From Roseburia hominis (GTDB taxonomy: Bacteria; Bacillota; Clostridia; Lachnospirales; Lachnospiraceae): DNA of 64,000 bases. The stretch is from assembly GCA_040702975.1 (NCBI GenBank), contig CP159990.1, forward strand, positions 3,472,001 through 3,536,000, read 5' to 3'. The notes below the pieces were generated by a model. That model saw only the letters and a program-made list of their open reading frames with translations, did not search any database and was not told where the DNA came from. Below, piece by piece: positions 10,040-23,110 of this stretch. The stretch's first letter is position 1. Every line of letters begins with the position of its first letter. The position numbers were made by a program, and so were the translations under genes.

Positions 10040-11496
10040 TATTCCAGCACCTCCTTTGCCGAGCGGATCGCATTCATGACAGCCGCCGCCTTATTTGCCG
10101 ATTCTTCGTACTCCATTTCCGGAATGCTATCCGCCACAATGCCGCCTCCGGCCTGCACATAGACCTTTCCGTTCTTCTTGACCGCCATTCGAATCGCAAT
10201 ACAGGTATCCATATTTCCCGTAAAATCCAGATATCCCAAAGCACCTCCGTAAATGCCTCTCTCTTCGCTTTCCATTTTCTCTATGATCTCACACGCCCGA
10301 ATCTTCGGCGCCCCGGAAAGTGTTCCGGCGGGCAGGACCGCTTCCATGGCATGCAGGGCGTCTTGGTCCTTCCGGATATTTCCCTCTACCTGCGAGCAAA
10401 TATGCATGATCTTGGAATAGCGATGGATCATCATATACTCCGTCACCTCCACCGAATTAAATTCGCAGACCCTTCCCAGGTCGTTTCTTCCCAGATCCAC
10501 CAGCATATTGTGTTCGGAAAGCTCCTTCTCATCTGCCAAAAGTTCCCTCTCCAGGCGCTTATCTTCCTCATCGTTCCTTCCCCTTGGCCTTGAGCCTGCC
10601 ACAGGAAATGTCGTCAGCCTGCCATTTTGCAGCCGCACCAGGGTTTCCGGCGAGGTGCTCATGATTTCCTCGTCGTCAATATGGAAATACACCATATAGG
10701 GCGACGGATTCGTCGTTCTGAGTACCCGGTAAGGGTGAATCAGGCTTCCCTCATAGGGACTTGTGAACTGTCTGGAAATAACCGCCTGGAAAATGTCTCC
10801 GTCCACGATATACTCCTTTGTCCGTTCCACCAGTTTGCAATACTCTTCCTTGCTGACATTACAGGTAAATTTAATCTTGCTGTCGGACACGGGAATCTCC
10901 GGGACCTCCCTGCTGCGGATCATTCCCACGATTTCCTGAATCTGCGCCATGGCCCTGCCGTAATTCTCCATGACCTTATCTGTTTTCATATTTACAATAA
11001 TACTGATCTTCTGTTTCAGGTGATCGTAGGCAATGATTTTATCGAACATCATCAAATCATAATCATTGAATGTTCCCTTTTTTATGTTCAGGACCGGCTC
11101 CGCATACCCAATCATGGCATAGGAAAAATATCCGGCAAATCCTCCGGCAAACGGCGGAAGTCCCTCAAGTCTCGGCGCTTTATACCTCTTCATAATCTCA
11201 CGGATCACTTCCATCGGTTTCCCGGTAACGCTGACCTTCTCCTCGGCATTCTCTTCTATCGTCACCTTCCCGCAACTGCAGGATACCCGTATGACCGGAT
11301 CATACCCCAGGAAGGAATACCTTCCCCACTTTTCTCCGCCTTCCACACTTTCCAGCAGAAAATAGCGTTTGCTTGTGGCTGCGATTTTCCGAAGCAGCGT
11401 GATCGGCGTAATCACATCTGCATAAATCTCGCGGCAGACCGGTATGATGTCGTAATCAGGTGCTAGTCTTAAAATCTCTTCACAATCCGGATGCAT
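10039..11496 (-). CDS. trpE: Anthranilate synthase component I
   Basis: Makes anthranilate from chorismate with TrpG. The 485 residues include the chorismate-binding domain landmarks GDIFQAVISRQF, STSPETLV, PVAGSRPRGRNDEED, LLADEKELSEHNMLVDLGRND and AGTLSGAPKIRA. The LLESVEGGEKWGRYSFLG segment near the N terminus is the usual allosteric tryptophan-binding region. It is the first gene of the operon, with AAGGAGG about 14 nt before the ATG and the T-box terminator about 45 bp upstream. Confidence 0.97.
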   Translation of the reverse strand: MHPDCEEILRLAPDYDIIPVCREIYADVITPITLLRKIAATSKRYFLLESVEGGEKWGRYSFLGYDPVIRVSCSCGKVTIEENAEEKVSVTGKPMEVIREIMKRYKAPRLEGLPPFAGGFAGYFSYAMIGYAEPVLNIKKGTFNDYDLMMFDKIIAYDHLKQKISIIVNMKTDKVMENYGRAMAQIQEIVGMIRSREVPEIPVSDSKIKFTCNVSKEEYCKLVERTKEYIVDGDIFQAVISRQFTSPYEGSLIHPYRVLRTTNPSPYMVYFHIDDEEIMSTSPETLVRLQNGRLTTFPVAGSRPRGRNDEEDKRLERELLADEKELSEHNMLVDLGRNDLGRVCEFNSVEVTEYMMIHRYSKIMHICSQVEGNIRKDQDALHAMEAVLPAGTLSGAPKIRACEIIEKMESEERGIYGGALGYLDFTGNMDTCIAIRMAVKKNGKVYVQAGGGIVADSIPEMEYEESANKAAAVMNAIRSAKEVLE

Positions 11497-11518
11497 TATT
11501 GTTTTTTTCCTCCTTTTT

Positions 11519-11540
11519 CACTTGGGTATGCCGGGCAACA
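11519..11540 (-). repeat. GTTGCC-N3-CATACC motif after the T-box terminator
   Basis: The minus strand reads GTTGCCCGGCATACCCAAGTG immediately after the terminator T-run, matching the motif after the pckA and Mrp-operon terminators. Confidence 0.45.
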
Positions 11541-11838
11541 AAAAAAAGCTCCTGTCCCTCATAATTAAATAAGGGACAAAAGCTCTATAACTCATAAACT
11601 TCTGCGGTACCACCCAATTTGCCGAACAAATTCGACCACTCTATAAATGTACTAACATACATCTCTCCTTGGTAACGGGCGAGAATCCCGTCAGCGTCTA
11701 CTCCCGATATACGGTTTCAAGCTGCCCTCACAAGTCCATTCAGCAAAAACTCTTACTGCTGCCTTTCCACCATGCGGCAACTCTCTGGAAGTAAATATCC
11801 TTGCTTACTCCTCTTGTTCAGCGGTTTGTCATTTGATT
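11541..11838 (-). promoter_or_regulatory. Tryptophan T-box leader (riboswitch with intrinsic terminator) controlling trpEGDCFBA
   Basis: The minus-strand RNA has all T-box landmarks in order. A stem I region includes the distal GGTGGAAAGGC element. The specifier context is GAA-UGG-A, with UGG at 11738-11736. The T-box core GGGTGGTACCGCAG lies at 11615-11602. The terminator AGCTTTTGTCCC...GGGACAGGAGCT followed by eight T lies at about 11585-11541. Uncharged tRNA-Trp would pair with UGG and the T-box bulge and favour antitermination, so the operon responds to tryptophan charging. Confidence 0.93.
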
Positions 11839-11843
11839 TTTAT

Positions 11844-11872
11844 AGTATATGCCTGATTTATGAATTTGTCAA
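11844..11872 (-). promoter_or_regulatory. Promoter of the trp T-box transcript
   Basis: A perfect TTGACA (11872-11867), a 17-bp spacer and TATACT (11849-11844) lie on the minus strand. An inverted repeat CTTGGG-tatat-CCCAAG at 11887-11903 lies just upstream and could be an operator; its owner is unknown. Confidence 0.85.
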
Positions 11873-12102
11873 TCTTTTTTTGAATCCTTGGGTATATCCC
11901 AAGTTCTCCGCAAACTGGGGGATATGATGGAACTTGTACATATATTTGGCCAATAATTTTTCTATCATTTTAATAAATATAGGATTACGGGAATAGGAAG
12001 TAATCCGTATATCATAGGGGAAAGTTTTTGCGCACTAATCCAGCATATTCTACATTCTATTACATATATTTAACTACAATCCTATACTTATCGGAGTGTT
12101 CT

Positions 12103-12909
12103 ATGATACCCAAAGGTAAACTTAAAAAATCTCTCACCGTCGCCTTCCTCTTTGCCATCTGCTTCCTCGCCGGCAATGCCATAGGCCGCCTGAAGGAACA
12201 TTTCTTTCCGGCCACAGTCACAACATCCACCGAAAACTGGGGCCTGAGCTTCCAGGAAGAAGGCGCCGCTCCTATTGGAAATGCCACCTTTGATGAGCTC
12301 AAACAATTTGATGCCTATTACGCAGAGGATACCGATGAAAAAATTCTGTATCTTACATTCGACGCAGGCTACGAAAATGGAAATACGCCTGCGATTTTAG
12401 ACGCCCTGAAAAAGCATAAAGTCCCGGCTACCTTCTTCGTAGTAGGGACCTACCTGGACGATAATGCGGATTTGATAAAACGGATGTTACAGGAAGGCCA
12501 CACGGTGGGGAACCATACCTGGCACCACAAAGATATGTCACAGATTTCCACTCTGGATTCTTTTTCAGAAGAGGTCGTTACTGTGGAGGATAAATTCAAA
12601 GAGATCACCGGGCAGTCCATGACCAAATATTACCGTCCGCCTCAGGGAAAATATGATGAAAATAATTTGAAAATGGCTCAGGAACTGGGATATAAAACAT
12701 TCTTCTGGAGTCTCGCCTATGTAGATTGGTACCAGGATAACCAGCCTTCCAAAGAGGAAGCCTTTGAGAAATTACTGGGCCGCATTCATCCGGGCGCGAT
12801 CGTACTTCTTCACAGCACCTCTTCTACTAATGCCGCAATCCTCGACGAATTACTCACAAAATGGGAGGAAATGGGCTACAAATTTGGCGCACTGTCTGAT
12901 CTATCCTGA
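12103..12909 (+). CDS. PdaA-like polysaccharide deacetylase, probably acting on peptidoglycan
   Basis: NodB-fold de-N-acetylase of 268 residues anchored by one N-terminal membrane segment (about residues 8-28, SLTVAFLFAICFLAGNAIG), with the catalytic part outside. The motifs are LTFDAGYENGNTPAILDAL (motif 1), GHTVGNHTWHH (metal-binding histidines), YYRPPQGKYDENNL and HPGAIVLLHSTS. The Ala in TFDAGY instead of the usual second Asp is characteristic of the PdaA branch, which makes muramic delta-lactam in spore cortex. I chose the ATG at 12103 because GGAG precedes it; an upstream in-frame ATG at 12028 lacks one. Link to sporulation is inference. Confidence 0.9.
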   Translation: MIPKGKLKKSLTVAFLFAICFLAGNAIGRLKEHFFPATVTTSTENWGLSFQEEGAAPIGNATFDELKQFDAYYAEDTDEKILYLTFDAGYENGNTPAILDALKKHKVPATFFVVGTYLDDNADLIKRMLQEGHTVGNHTWHHKDMSQISTLDSFSEEVVTVEDKFKEITGQSMTKYYRPPQGKYDENNLKMAQELGYKTFFWSLAYVDWYQDNQPSKEEAFEKLLGRIHPGAIVLLHSTSSTNAAILDELLTKWEEMGYKFGALSDLS

Positions 12910-12919
12910 CCAAAATATT

Positions 12920-12962
12920 ACAATGCCCCACAAACCTTATTGGTCGTGGGGCACTCTTCTTC
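12920..12962. terminator. Terminator between convergent deacetylase and HAD genes
   Basis: TGCCCCAC (12924-12931) pairs with GTGGGGCA (12946-12953), followed by a pyrimidine-rich stretch on the plus strand. It can serve the deacetylase and possibly the convergent HAD gene. Confidence 0.65.
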
Positions 12963-12974
12963 TCTACTCAAGAA

Positions 12975-13772
12975 TCATGGTACAATCGAATAATGCCTCA
13001 AAGCATATTCGATTCCATCCTCTTCCACCGTTTTCGTAATAAATTCCGTGTAGGGCTCCAGAACCGGACTATGCTCCCCCATCGCGACCGTATGCACCGC
13101 ATACTGAAACATAGGTAGATCATTAGAGCTGTCTCCAAATACATAAGCCTGCTCTTTATCCAGTCCGAATTTTTTCAGGACCGCCTCGATTGCCGTAGCC
13201 TTGGAATACCCCGCAGGCACACATTCATAAGTACCGCACCCACGGTCAATCACCTGCATTTTCCGGGAAATTTCACGAAGAAACCTGTCCTTATCGCTCT
13301 GCTCGTCCATTACCAGAAACATTTTATCATAAGGGCAGACTACCTGGTCGACATAGCTTGTCACGCCAAGCCCCACAAGAGCCATCTGAGCCTTCATGGT
13401 CTCCATCTGCTCAAACCGGGAGTTTCCGGAAAAGAAATATACGTCGTCTGTCCCTTCAAACACGCCATCGATCCGACACTTCCGGACAAAAGCTACGATT
13501 TCTTTTCTGTCCTCCTCCGTCAAATGCATTTCAAAAAACACCTGTTCATGAAAGGTCAAATAGATTCCACAGCCACACAGAAACCCATCAAAAGGCTGTT
13601 CCAGGATTTCATGTGGCAATCTGCAGGTCGTTCTTCCCGTATTTACAAAAAGCAGATGTCCACACTCTTTTGCCTCTTTTAGCGCACACTTTGTGCTTTC
13701 CGGAATCTGCTTTGTATGGTCACTTAAAACCGTTCCGTCTATATCAAAAAATAGTGCTGCTCGCTTACGCAT
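12975..13772 (-). CDS. Cof-type HAD-superfamily phosphatase
   Basis: This 265-residue protein has the HAD motifs in order: FFDIDGTVL near the N terminus (nucleophile Asp), VNTGR (motif II), a lysine region KATAIEAVLKKFGL, and FGDSSNDLPMF (motif III/IV acids). The large C2-type cap between motifs II and III marks the Cof/YbjI group, which dephosphorylates sugar phosphates and related small molecules. Its substrate cannot be told from sequence. It is a single gene, convergent to the deacetylase. Confidence 0.9.
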   Translation of the reverse strand: MRKRAALFFDIDGTVLSDHTKQIPESTKCALKEAKECGHLLFVNTGRTTCRLPHEILEQPFDGFLCGCGIYLTFHEQVFFEMHLTEEDRKEIVAFVRKCRIDGVFEGTDDVYFFSGNSRFEQMETMKAQMALVGLGVTSYVDQVVCPYDKMFLVMDEQSDKDRFLREISRKMQVIDRGCGTYECVPAGYSKATAIEAVLKKFGLDKEQAYVFGDSSNDLPMFQYAVHTVAMGEHSPVLEPYTEFITKTVEEDGIEYALRHYSIVP

Positions 13773-13874
13773 CGTATCCTGCTATCCTCCCGTAATACCT
13801 TTCTGTGCAAAACACAATCTGATTGAAAATAAAAAATGAAAGTAAAAAACATCCTCTCAGAGCGATTTTGCTTC

Positions 13875-13894
13875 ATAGGACCCACTTTTCTATA
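13875..13894. repeat. Degenerate copy of a TTCATAGGAC-CACTTT hairpin element
   Basis: TTCATAGGACCCACTTTTCT closely resembles the strong hairpin at 38079-38117 (TTCATAGGACGCACTTTCCT). Both lie just beyond transcription units. Confidence 0.4.
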
Positions 13895-13895
13895 A

Positions 13896-13937
13896 AACAA
13901 AAAACCACAAATTCAATCTATAGAATTTGCGGCTTTT
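13896..13937 (-). terminator. Terminator of the rRNA operon
   Basis: On the minus strand CCGCAAATTC pairs with GAATTTGTGG and is followed by TTTTTTGTTTT, about 70 bp after the 23S 3' end. Confidence 0.8.
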
Positions 13938-14004
13938 ATTCTAATGTACCTTCAAAACAGCATACAAAGAATCATCTTCCATCCACTACTACCTATCCTA
14001 CCTC

Positions 14005-16893
<2,889 letters not shown>

Positions 16894-17176
16894 ACGCTTC
16901 CTCTCATGGGAATGAGAGTCGGCTACACATACTAGCGTGTATGTGTTGGTATTCAGGTTCGTTTTTTTACTTCGTTGTCTCGAAGTGTCAGTTAATTGTT
17001 ATCCTTAAGAACAACAATCACCTCGGATGTCTTTCTCTTTTATTTGAGAATTGATTTATCTTTGTATGCAGTTTTCAAGGTACATGTGTGACTGAAATCT
17101 TTATCAGTCATTAAAGAACAAAACTCTTTGTTTTACTCTTTAATCACTGGTAAAACCAGCTGACTTTTTTTTGAAA

Positions 17177-17293
17177 TCTGGCGGCCACCTGCTCTCCCAC
17201 ACCGTCTCCAGTGCAGTACCATCGGCCGCTTAGGTCTTAACCATCGTGTTCGGGATGGGAACGGGTGTTGCCCCTAAGCGCATCGCCACCAGA
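17177..17293 (-). rRNA. 5S ribosomal RNA, located between 16S and 23S
   Basis: About 117 nt. The minus strand starts TCTGGTGGCGATG and ends in the complementary CGCCAGA, with the internal GGGAACACGATGGTTAAG-type loop conserved. It is separated from 16S by about 210 bp and from 23S by about 285 bp. Neither spacer contains a tRNA. The 16S-5S spacer (17300-17505) has a long imperfect stem (AGCTGGCAGGGGTGCG with CGCACATGGCAGCT) that could be an RNase III processing site. Confidence 0.95.
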
Positions 17294-17500
17294 TATATTC
17301 CGTCAATCAACACCGTGAGTGCCGGCTCTCATCTAGCTCAATTCCGCTCCGCTCCATTTCGCTAGATTCAATCCTTCTTATGCATCTTAGCTGCCATGTG
17401 CGCTCCTGAAAGCAAGCTTTCGTCGCACCCCTGCCAGCTAATCTGCGCACTCACTCCTTGATGACTAAATAACAGACAACAACTCTCCCTACTTCTTCTT

Positions 17501-19038
<1,538 letters not shown>

Positions 19039-19218
19039 AGTGTTTGTATCCAGTCCAGAATCGCTTGGCAATTCTGTTCCTGTTTACTGTTCTTAGGTTT
19101 CGAATCTTGTCGATTCAACGTTCTTGAAAATCTCTTTAAAGAATTTTCAGGGTTGTTGTCTATTATTTAATTATCAAAGTTCTTCGTGCTGACTGCCGTT
19201 CCTCGCGACAGCCATTAT

Positions 19219-19247
19219 AGCTTATCACATTCCTTCGTGCTTGTCAA
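19219..19247 (-). promoter_or_regulatory. rRNA promoter, proximal
   Basis: TTGACA (19247-19242), 17 bp, then TAAGCT (19224-19219). Confidence 0.7.
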
Positions 19248-19315
19248 CACTTTTTTATTCTTTTTGTTTGTCGCTTTTGATCAGCGTTTGCATCTCTCTT
19301 TGCGACAGCTTATTT

Positions 19316-19344
19316 AGATTACCACATCTTTCGACGTGTGTCAA
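19316..19344 (-). promoter_or_regulatory. rRNA promoter, middle
   Basis: TTGACA (19344-19339), 17 bp, then TAATCT (19321-19316). Confidence 0.75.
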
Positions 19345-19489
19345 CCACTTTTTTCATTTATTTTCCAGCATTTTGTCACTGCATGCCGTCCCTGACCTCT
19401 GTCTCGACAATCGCTGAATCTTAATATGTATCAAATGATTGATTGCCTTGCCTGGATCACTTTTGGGTGTTTCCCGCTCAGCAAAACTT

Positions 19490-19518
19490 ATAATATCACC
19501 TTATCTTCCAATTGTCAA
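19490..19518 (-). promoter_or_regulatory. rRNA promoter, distal
   Basis: TTGACA (19518-19513), 17 bp, then TATTAT (19495-19490). It is the furthest of three tandem promoters spread over about 300 bp upstream of 16S. The rest of 19041-19817 shows no gene. Confidence 0.75.
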
Positions 19519-19699
19519 TATTGTTTTTTCTTTTTATTTATTTCAGACAATTCGCACAATTCTGACATCTTCGCATTATCGATAGCCGCAATACCTCCAA
19601 TATTTCCGCGCATAAAAACAACGCATTAAAAGGCTCTCCACATAACTACTCTTAAAGCCTCAAAATAACAACCATTACCGTGCCTAATCACACAATATA

Positions 19700-19749
19700 C
19701 CTTTTATCATACAAAACGGACATCGTCCCCTTTATATGATAAAAAGCAA
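19700..19749. other. Long hairpin between grdA and the rRNA promoters
   Basis: CTTTTATCATA pairs with TATGATAAAAAG, and inside the loop GGAC-atc-GTCC forms a second short stem. There is no long T-run on the minus side, so it is not a textbook terminator for grdA. It may be an mRNA 3' structure. Confidence 0.5.
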
Positions 19750-19817
19750 ATTTGGTAGAAATATGGAGTTTTACGCCTTTTAATGCTATCTGTTCTTCAT
19801 TATATATCATGCATCTA

Positions 19818-20291
19818 TTATAAATATTTGCAATATTCCTCACGGATTGCTGACATTTCGCTTACGATGTCATCGATATCCAGCACCAGTTCCATCATAC
19901 TGATCTGCTCATCATAAACATCTTCGTCGAACTCTGCCTTAAGTTCCGGTTCGCATGCGTGATATACCGTAAGTCCAAGCTGGACTCCTGTCAATGGACC
20001 TGCGAATGTCGGGTCACCTGCTGTTACGGTTTCTGCCGCAAGACCTGCAGCTTCACCTTCTGCCGCGCCCACGATAACGACTACGTTCTCCGGGCCGTAC
20101 TCCTCAGCAAATTCCTTTACCCTTTTCTGATTCTCAAGATCCATCGCGCCTGCGCTCGTTCAGACGAAGCATTCCGTCGAAGAAAATACAATCTCTCCGC
20201 CCGCCGTCTGCACGCATTCTGCAATAGCCGGTCCCGGAATTCCGTCACGATCGCCAATGATCACGACTTTTTTTCCATTTAAGATTGACAT
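19818..20291 (-). CDS. grdA: Glycine/betaine reductase selenoprotein A (in-frame UGA = selenocysteine)
   Basis: Small carrier selenoprotein of the glycine/sarcosine/betaine reductases. It takes the carboxymethyl group from subunit B as a Se-carboxymethyl-selenocysteine and passes it to protein C. Translated with UGA as Sec, the product is 157 residues. It starts [20 protein letters not shown], and Sec44 (codon at 20162-20160) lies in [17 protein letters not shown]. The C-terminal part carries [16 protein letters not shown] and [16 protein letters not shown]. The region after the UGA alone would be called as a spurious 108-residue ORF starting at the Met of GAMDLEN. Last gene of the cluster, 136 bp after the substrate subunit. 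SelA/B/C/D are not in the window. Confidence 0.95.
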
Positions 20292-20426
20292 ACTGTCTGC
20301 TCCTTTCTCATTTGAGGTGGCAGGAACCGACAAACCTGCCGATTCCTGCCCCCATAAGTTCCATTCTAAATAATAGTTTCCCCCAAGATACCTGCAGCTT
20401 TTCCCAGCTTACCAGCTCCTACAATT

Positions 20427-21731
20427 CTATACACGGAATACCGTCTGTTCCTCAATATCTGTTGCAAGGCTCTCAAGAGCAACCTTGGTTCTGTGATAAC
20501 GCAATTTCCACTGATCTTCTTTTGATGTTCCCGGATCGCCAAGCGGATACGGAATGGAAATTGTCGGAACGATTCTGTTTGAACCAACCGTCTTTGCAAC
20601 AGGAATCAGGTTACACATCTGAACAATCGGGAAACCTGCTTTTTCAACTTCTTTTACCATCGTTGCACCGCAACGTGTACAGGTACCTCATGTAGAAACC
20701 ATGATAACGCCATCTACGTTGTCTTCCTTGAGATATGGAATAATCTCCTGTGCCATTCTCTGTGCCTCTGCCTGTGTTGTACCGGTACCAACAGTACTGT
20801 AGAAATACGGATGAAGGCTTCCATAGAATCCTTCTTTTTCCAATACTTTCAGTGCATCTACCGGAGTGATAACATTTGGATTCGCATCCGCTGCCGCCGG
20901 GTCAAATCCAGCATGAATCGTCTTGTATTCTCCGCCTTTTAATGCGTCTGTGTTGGAAATGTCGTAACGTCCCCAGCGTGTAGCTGACGCGGACTGAATT
21001 CTGTCCGGATTATCAACCGGAACGATTCCTCCGGTCGTTAACAGTGCGATTCTCGCCTTCTTCAGATCCTTAATTGCCGGAGCGATCGGAACACGGTCCA
21101 TCTTCGGAATCGGGAGCTCTGTCTCAAACGGCTGTCCATTCAGCTTCTTGATCAGCATATCGATCATACGCTCGGATGCCGGAGTACCGTCTGCCAGCCA
21201 TGTCTGACGGCGGATACCTCTTGCGAAATAGCCTTCCTCGTCAGCGCTGCCTACTTCTTCGCCATTTAAGAGCTTATTCGCAACGGCTACCATTGCTTTT
21301 ACGTCTTCTCTCATCTTTGCGGCAATATTTCCGCCCTTCAGGATATACATATCTTTCTTGAACATCTCTACGCCCGGATTCTCTACATTCATAGAAGTAA
21401 CTACCGGAACGCCGAATTTCGCTTTTACAGCCTTACAGATCGTGCCGCAGGCTACGCCGTAACGTCCTGCCTGGAATGCCGGTCCTGCCAGGAAGATATC
21501 CATCTCTTTTCCTTCCAGCATGCCTATGATCTCTGCGATAGCTGCATCCGTATTCGTTCCCATGTAGTTGTCGCCACAGATGATCGTATGTGTAATCTCT
21601 GCGTCCAGCTCTTTTGCAAACTGCATTGCCGGTCCTACCTGTCCTTCATGGATCTGCGGTGCCACATCCGCTTTATCCTCTCCACCAATCTGTCCAAAAA
21701 ACTGATTAATATATAATATAGCCTTTTTCAT
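20427..21731 (-). CDS. grdH: Selenocysteine-containing substrate-specific subunit B of betaine (or sarcosine/glycine) reductase
   Basis: 434 residues when UGA at 20690-20688 is read as Sec348. The active-site motif is VST-U-GTCTRCGAT, a U-x-x-C-x-x-C redox site. An ordinary gene caller would stop it at 347 residues. Immediately 3' of the UGA the mRNA forms a perfect six-base stem CGTTGC-GGT-GCAACG (20675-20661) with a G-rich apical loop, the position and shape expected for a bacterial SECIS. The N terminus (MKKAILYINQFFGQIGGEDKAD) and TTGGIVPVDNPDRIQSASAT match the GrdB/F/H family. The adjacent BCCT carrier favours betaine (GrdH); sarcosine (GrdF) is the main alternative. ATG at 21731 follows GGAGGTG. 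Confidence 0.9.
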
Positions 21732-21746
21732 GCTCTTTCACCTCCA

Positions 21747-23072
21747 CTAGAATTCCTTCATAGTCTTCGGAGACCAGCCACAAACCTGATCGCCGCAGAA
21801 CATTGAGTTGTTTTCCATGATAATAGAACCGTCTTCTCTTACAGAAGGTCCTAATAACTCGTCGTCTGCCCATCCTCCTGACAAGCCGTCACGTTTTAAT
21901 GACTCAAGTTCTCCGAGTACCGTCTCCATCGGAGGAAGTTCGATAAGCTCTGAAACATTACCACAGGATACGATCGCATCACATTTCTCATCCAATGTAA
22001 CGAGCGGCTGTGACTGTCCGTCACGCCCGGTACACTCATTTGTAACGCCTACCGTCTTCACGCCTACGTCCTCAAGTGCAACGATACATCCGACAAAGTC
22101 TGCATCCGGATTGCCGTATCCTTCTTCTGCTACAACTGCTCCGTCTGCCCCAAGGCTCTTAGCGATCTGAGCTACGAACAAAGCAGAACGTTCTTTCTGT
22201 TCCAACGCCACATTCAGGTTGGACATGATTACGCCAAGGAAATTGATTGTCTTTCCATGTTCTCTGTAAAGCGCCTTAATATTCGGGCAGTTCTGGAAAT
22301 CATAGGTAGACCATTTTGAAGATACCGGCATAAAGCTTCCTGATACCAAAGCTCCGTCCAGAACTTCATTGGGATGCATTACGGTCGGAACCATATGGTT
22401 CATATCCCAGCCATATACCAGGTCATTGTATCCCATCTCTTCCATCTGTGACTGCGGCTGCATTACATATACGACTGAAGGCAGTTTCTCTGTCTCTTCG
22501 TCACGTTTGATCATAGAACCAAGCTCGTATACTTCCGTATCTTCCGGTGTAAGTTCTTTTACGCACGCAGCGATATATTCTGCCAGCTTATGTCCTGCAC
22601 GGCGGAGTGCATCATTCTTCTTCTGCTGCTCTCTCTTCTCAAAATCCTCGTTCGTGTCTGCTACAAGAACGATATTATTGAGCTGGCCAAAATATGTATA
22701 CTTCTGTCCCTCACCGCTCATGTCGATGATACCATCCTGGAATCCGCCCCAGTGTCTGCCTACTACAAGAACACTACAGTTCTTAAGTGCGTGAACCGTT
22801 CCTTCTCCTGCAGGCGCCAGATCTCCTGTGTATCCCGGGAAAACACCTCTTCCGTCCGGACGTACTCTCGGCTCGATCGCTTCTTTTACCGGACACATAC
22901 GGATCTTATCTCCCGGCTTCGCTATGTAAAGCTCAGCCTCTGTGATTCTGTCATCCTCACGAATATAAGCAAGTGCTTCATCCTTATTAATCGTCAGCAC
23001 TCCGTCTTTATATGATAATTCTTCTCCAAAAATAATATCATTCACATAGAAATTTCCAATCTCCAGTTTCAT
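21747..23072 (-). CDS. grdI: Substrate-specific proprotein of betaine-type reductase B complex (GrdI/GrdE/GrdG family)
   Basis: 441-residue proprotein. Members of this family are cleaved next to a cysteine that becomes a pyruvoyl group, which forms a Schiff base with amine substrates in the glycine enzyme. Conserved stretches include VRPDGRGVFPGYTGDLAPAG, CSVLVVGRHWGGFQDGIIDM, GWDMNHMVPTVMHPNEVLDG and EEGYGNPDADFVGCI. Cys262 in FQNCPNI, near the middle, and Cys347 in TNECTG are candidate processing cysteines; I cannot decide between them. It lies between the BCCT carrier and the Sec subunit with short gaps, so it shares their operon. Substrate assignment to betaine rests on that carrier. Confidence 0.88.
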   Translation of the reverse strand: MKLEIGNFYVNDIIFGEELSYKDGVLTINKDEALAYIREDDRITEAELYIAKPGDKIRMCPVKEAIEPRVRPDGRGVFPGYTGDLAPAGEGTVHALKNCSVLVVGRHWGGFQDGIIDMSGEGQKYTYFGQLNNIVLVADTNEDFEKREQQKKNDALRRAGHKLAEYIAACVKELTPEDTEVYELGSMIKRDEETEKLPSVVYVMQPQSQMEEMGYNDLVYGWDMNHMVPTVMHPNEVLDGALVSGSFMPVSSKWSTYDFQNCPNIKALYREHGKTINFLGVIMSNLNVALEQKERSALFVAQIAKSLGADGAVVAEEGYGNPDADFVGCIVALEDVGVKTVGVTNECTGRDGQSQPLVTLDEKCDAIVSCGNVSELIELPPMETVLGELESLKRDGLSGGWADDELLGPSVREDGSIIMENNSMFCGDQVCGWSPKTMKEF

Positions 23073-23110
23073 GATTTCCCTCCTTACTTTTCATCTAAAC
23101 TACTATCTGA

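Noticed and set aside
13020..13800. Plus-strand ORFs opposite the HAD gene
   Set aside because: They lack ribosome binding sites and run antisense to a gene with all HAD motifs.
20688..20690. A premature stop in subunit B (and at 20160-20162 in GrdA)
   Set aside because: Both UGAs sit in known selenocysteine positions, and the reading frame continues with full family homology.
19818..23072. Glycine reductase rather than betaine reductase
   Set aside because: A glycine locus would normally include grdC/D and thioredoxin genes, and the adjacent BCCT carrier fits betaine better. Not excluded; confidence is reduced accordingly.
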